64,000 bases of DNA, taken from contig NC_086283.1 of NCBI RefSeq assembly GCF_021018805.1, forward strand, positions 16,582,162 to 16,646,161, in the 5' to 3' direction. The notes beneath the pieces are model-generated. The model was given only the letters and a program-made list of their open reading frames with translations, had not been told where the DNA came from and did no database searches. The translations under genes were made by a program, and so were the position numbers. Below are positions 48,501 to 57,500 of this stretch, piece by piece (position 1 is the first letter of the stretch; the number at the start of each line of letters is the position of its first letter). The stretch is from Prinia subflava (Eukaryota; Chordata; Aves; Passeriformes; Cisticolidae).

Positions 48501-51500
48501 TGCCAAACATTGCAAAAATAATTTCAAGACTTATGTCTCCATTAAAATAATATAGCAGTATGATGTGCGGGATTTATGACTATTCTAGTACTTACTGTAT
48601 TTTCTTAAGGACAGGTGGGTATAATTTAGAAAGGGAAGCATTTCTTTGAAATGATGTCTTGTACAGTGTGCTAAACAATGCTTTGCACAACGAAGGAGCA
48701 TTCATAGTTGTCTCTCCCATCTAATGAGCTTAATGATGTACAACCAAATGTTTAAATGTACTGAAACAATTAGACAGCTTTCTCAATCCAGCTGGTGCAT
48801 CTGAAACTCAGTTCTGCATCAGCTGATGTGGAGACTGTTCTTGAGCTGCAGTGACTATGTTTTTTAATGACATAGCAAGTAGCTAAATTATATCAATCAT
48901 CCCATGGAGTTTGGCTGATCACCATTTCCAAGGAATATAGTTTAAAAAAAAAAAAAAATGAGAGCAGGACAGAGCTTGGATTCATTTGCATATGTGTGTT
49001 TTTCCCCTGCAGGATGACAGTTTAATGATGGAGAAGTTGAACACTTACGTTGTGAGTGCCAGCATTGAAAATGCATCAATTAAGAACCTTAATGAGCCTG
49101 TGACTGTCACTCTCCACCACATAGTCCAGAACAGGGTAGGATGTGTTCATTTCATCAGGAATGGGGTGAGGCAAAGCTGACTTCACTTACCCTTTCAATA
49201 AACTGGGAACAGGACAAATAAACTTAAATTATTTGCTGCCTTGGCCTCCCCACGATGCATGGACCCAAACACTGACTGACCACACAGATCTCAGTGTTTA
49301 ATAATTCCTGCAGGTCACTAAAGCTTGTGTCTCCACTCTAAATCCATGCTTAGCAAGAAGGGACATTGTTCTTGTTTCCTTGTTCTGATCTAGACCATTT
49401 TTTTTAGGGAATTTTATTTGTCAGAAAATAGTGGGGTTTGGATTGGACTGAAATGATTTATCCTTGATCCAAATTTGGAAAATAGGTTAAGTCACGAAAA
49501 GAGATGAGCTTAAAAAAAAAAGACCAAAACCTTGCAAAGATGTTTTCAAAATCAAATTGCTTTGCTTTGTTTAAAGTCCATTTTATTCTTAGATGAGCAT
49601 GGGTCAAACTTGTTGATTGAATTCCTCCTTAGCATTTTTGTGCTGCCAATGTCTAAAGTCCAGCCTCCACATGAGTATATTACAAACCCAAGGCAGAAGA
49701 AAATTATTCAATAAGATGAACTTGGTTAAAGTTTGAGTTAATGAGGACTTGTAATTGCTGCTCTCATGGCAAAATGCTCTTTCCATTCAGCAAGTGTATA
49801 CCCAGAAATTTCACCTAGATATCTCCTATCTTCTGTCATTTTTACTCTACCAGGCCATCTGGCACCTTTCAGAATTTTTTCCTTGACCTTTTAAAATTAT
49901 CTTAATTAAATATTTAATGAGTTATCATCCAAACCTACATCTTTGGCTCTGTGCCTAATTATATTTGACAGCCTACAAATCACACATCTTAACAGCTTAT
50001 CTGTTAGGCTGGTTTCCTGTAAACTGTGTGCATTATTAAACTTTATTAATGATATAATAATAATAAAAGTAAATGAATCTGTGCCTTGGAAAAGTTTGCT
50101 GCAGCATTATGAGTAATAAACTAGAATGTCTCCAAGATAAATCATGGTATTGAATATCCATTTACATCTGTTCAGCTCTCATTTGTCTTTCCTGCCTGGT
50201 TTCAGAGAGAGGAATTGCTGAAATTCTAAAGTAAAGGTTTCTTGTAGGGTTTTTTTAAAAAATGTGTGAAATCTCTGATTTTTGTTCCAGGTCTTAGTCA
50301 TAACTTTTGAATTTCACCAGTAATTTGGTGTGACATCTCAGGCACCACATGAAACCAATGAGATTAGACACTGGAATTGGTCTAAGGTGAATGATTTGTC
50401 AGATTTGCTGCTGTCCTTAGAAATACAATTGTCTTTCAAATACAAGATATTGAAAGATGCAGGTAAAACTGGGAAAATCACTGACTCCCAGGATTTCCCT
50501 TGGTAAAGAGGAAGGCAAAAAGTGAGACTCCCAGTTTAGTGCCATAGGTGAGATGGCCGATATCCTGGCTGGCTCCCCAAATCCAAGTGTCCAGCTGCCC
50601 CTGACTTCGTGGCATCTCCACTCACCCACAGATCCCCTGCAGCACTGCACACACAATCACAGACACGAGTGGGCTTTGCTGCCAAGCACTGCAGGGGAAA
50701 TCAAATCCAAGTGCCTTGGTTATACACCCCAATTTGAGGTGAGATACACCATCTGCAAGTGCAGAGATAGTGCAGATGTCCTGAATAAATGTAACAGCCT
50801 CCCTTCTTTGGTTTCCAGGGCAATGCAGCAGTGCACTGTGTCTTTTGGGACTTTGGGAAAAACAGTAAGTGTTATTTGCTGAGCTAGCTCTGTCACCAGC
50901 ATCACGGGAGCTTTGGCTTCTTGATGTTCCACCTTGAAACTTGAGTTTGTGCTGCTGCTTCATGTTGATGTCAACACCTCAGTACTCAGTGTTATCCCCA
51001 GGGATACGGGTATGGCATTGTGCTGTGCTGCATCTACATGAATAAGAAGACTTTGCCTAAGAAAAAGGCAGAAATGCAATGAAATTTCAAGTGACTTCAT
51101 GGAATACAGTAAGGGCTTTGCTGGGGTCAGGTCATTAAAATGGCTCAGACAGTCACCAGAGAGAGAGAGAGAGAGAGATAACTGTGAATTGGGTTAACTC
51201 AGAGCATGTGGGAGAAGTTTCCTATGCAATTACTAGGAGTAGAAATTACTTGTTTCTTTTTAATCAGAAACTTAGCTTCTGAATATGTGATGCACACCAC
51301 ATAAATAGAGTCATAACACTCAGTCTTACCAGGGGAGATCTGGCTGTTTCAGTGTTGCACTCTGCCTAAACAAATCGTCTGCCCTGTAGGTGTTCCTTTT
51401 CTTCTGTTTCCACATCCTTCAGCACAATGTAGCCTGGTACTAGCTTCTTCATCTTCTTTCTGTATTTCTTTCTTTCTTGTATGCAGATATGTAAATGACT

Positions 51501-54500
51501 TCAAATATTTCTTCATTCCACCAAAAGCTTTCATCCAAATTTTGAGGTTCTCAGGCAACTACACAAGATGTGTTTCAGTGTGAAATCTCGCTTGTGTGCT
51601 GCTAAATGACCCTGCAATCTGTACTAACTTGAGCTCATCTTCACACACCCTGTGTGCTGCAGAGCTATAAATGATGGTGGATGACTAACTCTGCTTAAAA
51701 ATCCTTTTTCTCTATTACACAGATGGACTGGGTGGTTGGAATACATCAGGGTGTGAAATGGAATATACAGATATGAATTATACAATCTGTTTTTGTAACC
51801 ATCTTACCCATTTTGGAGTTCTACTGGTGAGTACTCCATGAATCATCTCCCAGAAAGTCCCGTGGCACTAAACAAAGTCATCACTACTTTTGGAAAAGAG
51901 ATGGGAGAGTCATATCTGTAGAAGCTCTTAGAGATCTGCGGTGTTGCCAAAATCAGCAATAACAAAAGAAACAGTTATAATAATTTAATGGTGTAAAGTC
52001 CTTTAAATGTCACTTGCTTCAAGGCAATTTTGTTTTACAGATGTAGTTTGTACTTTGCAATGTAACTTAATCAACCTTAATGTGTTATTTACTCTGTTGG
52101 AAGTACTGTGTTAAATTTATTAACTGCCATCAACAACTAATGACATTAAATCTTGTTGAAAGTTTTATCTATGCTCAACAGAAAGTGAAGTTTAGTATAA
52201 ACATGGGAGATGTCATTATCTGTCACCTCTCATTTCTCTGTAATACAGAGAAAACTGCCTCTGAAAGCAAAATGTCAAAAGCTGGGATGACTGCCTGAAA
52301 ATGGGCTGCAACAAAGGCAAAGAGACAGGCAGGTTCTAAGCAAACCAAGTAGATTGAATTGCCTATTCCCAGTAGGACATAGCCCACAGGATGGGGTAAG
52401 GCCCCACCCTGGATGCTTCCTCTAGAGGTCAGCATGACCCTACTCCAGGGTCAAAAACCCTCCTGGGAGTAAAATTGTGGCTTTACAGAAAGGAATTGAG
52501 ATGGTTCTGATTTCAGACACTTGCTCAAGTTTTCATTCAAGCAAGAAGAATTCAGTCTGATTATCAGTTCACATCTCTCACTGTTGCTTTGGTAATCAGC
52601 AAGCTACAGGTCTTCGACAACATCGTCCATGGGACATCAGAAAGATGGGTTACTAGTCTGAGGTTCAAAATTTCACTAAATAGAAGAGATGCTGTGTCAG
52701 GGAACAACAAAATCTTCTCAATGTTCCTCCTGGCAGCAGCTGTAGAGAAGCAGGGCCCAGCCACCTGTCTGATTTTGCAGTGGTGCTGTCTGGACAGCGA
52801 GGATCTACCACGAGCCAAGACATTTAGTAGCTTTGTGCAGTTTCCAAGCATGGCACCTGCCACTGAAACAAAGTAGTTTCTCCTCCAAAGTGAGCTCTCA
52901 GTAGAACAATTTTGGCAAGATCCTGGAATCCATGTTCAATTTGTGGTTTCTGAAGAACAGCTTTTCTAACTTCACAATTTATTGCTGGATACTTTACATA
53001 CTGCTGGTTAATTTACCATTTACTAGTTTGGATATTCTGTGGGACTGTACAATAAGATACACACAAATATATTAAGCTCCAAAAGTAGCAGTAAGCAGAA
53101 CAGTAATTTCATAGTGTGAAAGTGTGGAAAGAAATTTTCTAAATCTGTCTGGCAAACAACTGTGTTTCTTTATCTTGTAACACAGGACTTGGCCCGGACA
53201 GAAATAGATGTCACACATGATCATATATTAACTCTGATAAGCTATGCAGGATGTGGTGCTTCTTCCCTTTTTTTGGGAATAACACTCATGACATATCTAA
53301 CCCTTGAGTAAGTCTGATCCTTCTTCTTACACTGATTTTAATATTTTGGCAATAAGGAATTTGTAGCAATTATCAGAATGTTTGCTAATATTAGATGCTG
53401 TGATGCATAAGAGGGAAGACTGAGAGTGACAGTATAAATATTGCTTTACTTCTATATCTGGCTGTTGTGAAGTTAGAGAGATTTGAATAGTCACGCTTCA
53501 ATACAAGCACCTGTCTGAACTGTTAATCAATTTTTGTGTTCCTAAATTTCACAAAATCACTGAATGCTTTGGACTGGAAGGGATTACTAAAAGATCCTTA
53601 CTAAAATGTCCAACACCCTGCTATTGGCAGGAGCATTTTGCACTAAACCACATTGGTCCAAGCCCTGTCCAACCTGGCCTTGAGTGCTTCCAGCGATGGG
53701 GCAGCCACAGCTTCTCTGGGCACCCCATGCCAGGGCCTCACCACTCTCACAGTAAAATGTCTGTAAGGAGTAAAAATTTCTGTCTTTTTAAAAGTTTACC
53801 CCTGAACATGGGTGAGAACATCAAGAATCTGGAATATTCCTGAGTATAGGCTATAAACTGGATGTTGCAGTGATAATCTTGTGGACTTCCCCGTTCTTTT
53901 TAGGAAGGTGCGGAGAGACAACCCCTCAAAAATCCTGCTCAACCTTTGTGCTGCACTGCTGATGCTGAACATTGTCTTCCTGACCAATTCCTGGCTGACC
54001 TCGTTCAACCAGCCAGGCCTCTGCATCACTGTGGCCATGCTCCTCCACTATTTCCTTCTTGCAGCATTCACATGGATGTTCCTGGAGTCTGTTCACTTTT
54101 ACTTAGCTCTTGTCAAAGTTTTCAATGTTTATGTCCCAAAGTACATCCTAAAATGCTGCATTACTGGCTGGGGTAAGTAGACTGATTTCCTCTCCACTTC
54201 TGTGCTTGTCAGCTTCTCTAATGTTGGGGTATATTTACAGAAGTAAGTGGAGACACTGAGCTAGCCGAAATGTGATGCGCACCCTGCACTATAAGGATGG
54301 ATCTCCTCCCCCAGACTGTTCAGCTTAAATTTCTTCTGTCCTGGGAGACATTAGCAGAGAGTGCTTGTTGGTCCCTGCACAGTCATATGCAACTGAAAGT
54401 GGGTGTAAGGCATTGCTTTCCTACCCCTCTTCTCTTTACAGGATGATTTATCACGGTACTTCACATGAGTGGGTGTGACTGTGGAATAATGCTGCCCACA

Positions 54501-57500
54501 GCCTTCACCCCTGTGTGGGCATGCTGAGGGGGGATTTTTAACTCCTTCTCTAGGCCTTGTGTCCATTTCTGGCATTCTTTTCTTGATTCCCATGCACAGA
54601 GTGGATTGGGTGCTCATTCATTGCTCTCCCAAGGACTTCCCCTGACAAGTATGAGAGACTTGTTTGGGAGAAACAGACCAAAAAGAACCCAAATTCTGGC
54701 TCACCTGTTAGAAAGGTAATCAGAGACACTGACCTACAGCAGAATTTGAGCTGTATTATTTGAGTCACCACTAGATTCTGTTTTAAAGGTTTTTTGGGTT
54801 TTTTTGCTCTTGACTAGTATGCAGCATATTATAATCCCTATCCTCAGATCTGATGTCCCACACTATTGTTCTCAGGGGCAGCGATCCTTGATGGTGCTGT
54901 TGGCAGTAGCTGTTCTCTATAGAAAAGCTAGAACTGAAAAAAAATCTGGGAAATGTGTGGAAGGGAAGGCTGATAAAGCACAGCCTGGGAAACAGCTGTC
55001 TCAGTGAGATCTTAAAACAAAATGCTGTGGTCTGCTTATCCGTCGACACTTAGCTTTTGTAATAGTCAGTTGGTTTTATTTTACCAGACTGGATTCCTTC
55101 TGGAGATGTTCGAAGACTCATAAACATTTTGCAAACAGAGATATTTTTATGCCTACTCATTTGTAATTTGCATAAACAAGGAGATTAAACCTGCTATGCT
55201 ACGCATGCAATTACTCTTGTTTCAGGAGCAGCTTTGGGGATAGAGTTTGATCCAAAGAAGCACACATGTAATTACGTATCAGAGATTATCTGACACCTTT
55301 CCATCTTCTCAGTTTTTTCTTTCAAATGAAACTATTTGTTTTTCTTTTGTTTTCCACATTAGGAATACCAGCTATTGTAATTACTCTTGTGCTCATTATA
55401 AATAAGGACTTCTATGGCAATGGGTCACTGTCTGAAAGCCATCCTTACAGCAATTTGTGAGTATAATATTTTAAGATTTGTGATGGTCAAGAGAGTATCT
55501 GAAAAATACAAGGAATAACCAGAAGTAACTCACTTTTGTCTCCTCTCCCCCATCTTTTCCCTCCCCTTTTAGTGTTCTGGTTCATAGGAACATTTTGAAT
55601 GCATGGCTACCACATGGAGTAATTTTCACATCAGTGAACTGGGCTTGAGGACAGGGAGGATTTCTGCCAGTAAACTCCATTTTTATTTTCTGTGGATTTC
55701 TTCCTTTGCATTAACCCAGTCTAATGAGATATTTGTATGTGTTTCTGCATGTTCTGGGCTTTCAGTAAAGTCTAAAGGCACAATAATTGCTCCAGAATTT
55801 TGCACATTTCCTTCTGGGATTTTTGTTGTCGGTTTTGGTGGTGTTTTTTTGGTTTTTGGTGGGGTTTTTTGGGTTTTTTTAATGTTAATTCACATTACTG
55901 TCTCATCATAATTTCAAGTAGTTTAATTTCAATTGTCTCAACCTCTTGTCTTTTCAGTGGGAAAACACTGAATTCTTTCATCCTTTAAAAAAATGCATTT
56001 ATAGCAAAGAATGCTTCCATTTTTCACCTGCTTCTTGTTTAGCACAATCACTTGTTGGTAAAGATTACCTGTAGTATTTGAGTTTTCTCCTATCAGAGAG
56101 GCAACACACATGGATGATACCTCAGAGGGAAAATTGTTCTCCATTTTAACAAAAAGATGAGAAAGAAAGAAGTAAAATTCACTAATTTATGTCTAAGGAA
56201 AAGCTAACCAGTGGTATGCTATTATTTAGACCCCTAATTAAGTAATATTCAACTTGGTTTTCCTAAGGCAGTGTGTCTTTGTGTTTATACATAATTATGT
56301 TGTGAAACAATCATGAGTTTTATCTGAATTTGCCAGAAATATCCATGTCCTACAGTTACCAAATTTCCATAACATCCATTAAAAAAAAAAAGCAAGTGCA
56401 GGGATTCTATGAATGTTCTCACTGGGCAAGAATAATGGGTGCTAGGGAATGCCTCTAACTAAGTATTGGAGAACCATACAGAATGCTTATTTTGGGAACC
56501 AGGCTTTTTGAGTTTCTTCCTCACAAAACTCCATATTGAATACACACCTCCCTTTCTTGCAGTTGTTGGATCCAGGACAACACAGTGTTTTACATCTCTG
56601 TTGTGGCCTATTTCTTCTTAATATTTTTGATGAATACAGCCATGTTCACCACTGTTCTCCTTCAAATCCACTCTGTGAAAACAAGGACACAAAAGTCGTC
56701 CAGATTCTGGAAACAGAGTGTTCTCCAAGACCTCAAAAGTGCTTTCAGCCTGATGTTTCTTTTGGGCTTAACATGGGGCTTTGCCTTTTTTGCCTGGGGA
56801 GCAGTGAGGATATTTTTCATGTATCTCTTCAGCATTTTTAACACCTTGCAAGGTAATTTCTGAATGGACTAGTGCTATAGGCAAGAATTTAGGGATGTGA
56901 GATAAAAATCAATCTGTAATACCATGTCACTCAAGCATGGGGGAAGAGGAGAATTGATACAGCTTTTGTATTACAGGCTTTAGCTATTTCAAGGAAAGCT
57001 CTGTTGCAGTGGCATGACAGGGTTGTTCAGATAATATTGCTGTGATACATAGATTTTTAAAGACATGAACTCATGCCTTGGAAACATAGGTCCCAATGAA
57101 TGTGCCCTGTCAGGAGCTGGGATGGTCCTTTACATCTGGGCGTAAAAACGGCTGATAGAATCCACCTCAACTTGACAGATTATTCTTAAACCAAATCTGC
57201 ACAAAACTTCCTATCACATTTTCACATGCACAAAGAAGTCAGTGCAACTCCGGACCAACATAATTATAAAATCATAGCTTGGCTTGGGTTGGAAGAGACC
57301 TTAAAGATCCTGATGCTGGGATAGGGACACTTCACCCACACAGAACACACTGGTATCAGTGGCATGACAAAAGTTTAGAAAAGGGGCAGCAGGTTGGAGA
57401 ACACACATGAAAACCCACAAATCTCTCCTTTCTTCTTTAGGGTTCTTTATCTTTGTGTTTCACTGCCTAATGAAGGGTGAAGTAATGAAGCAGTGCCGAG

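Noticed and set aside
53881..54180. ADGRG2 (GPR64) as the receptor identity
   Set aside because: The HRM-GAIN junction and GPS wording fit ADGRG4 better; ADGRG2 remains the main alternative.
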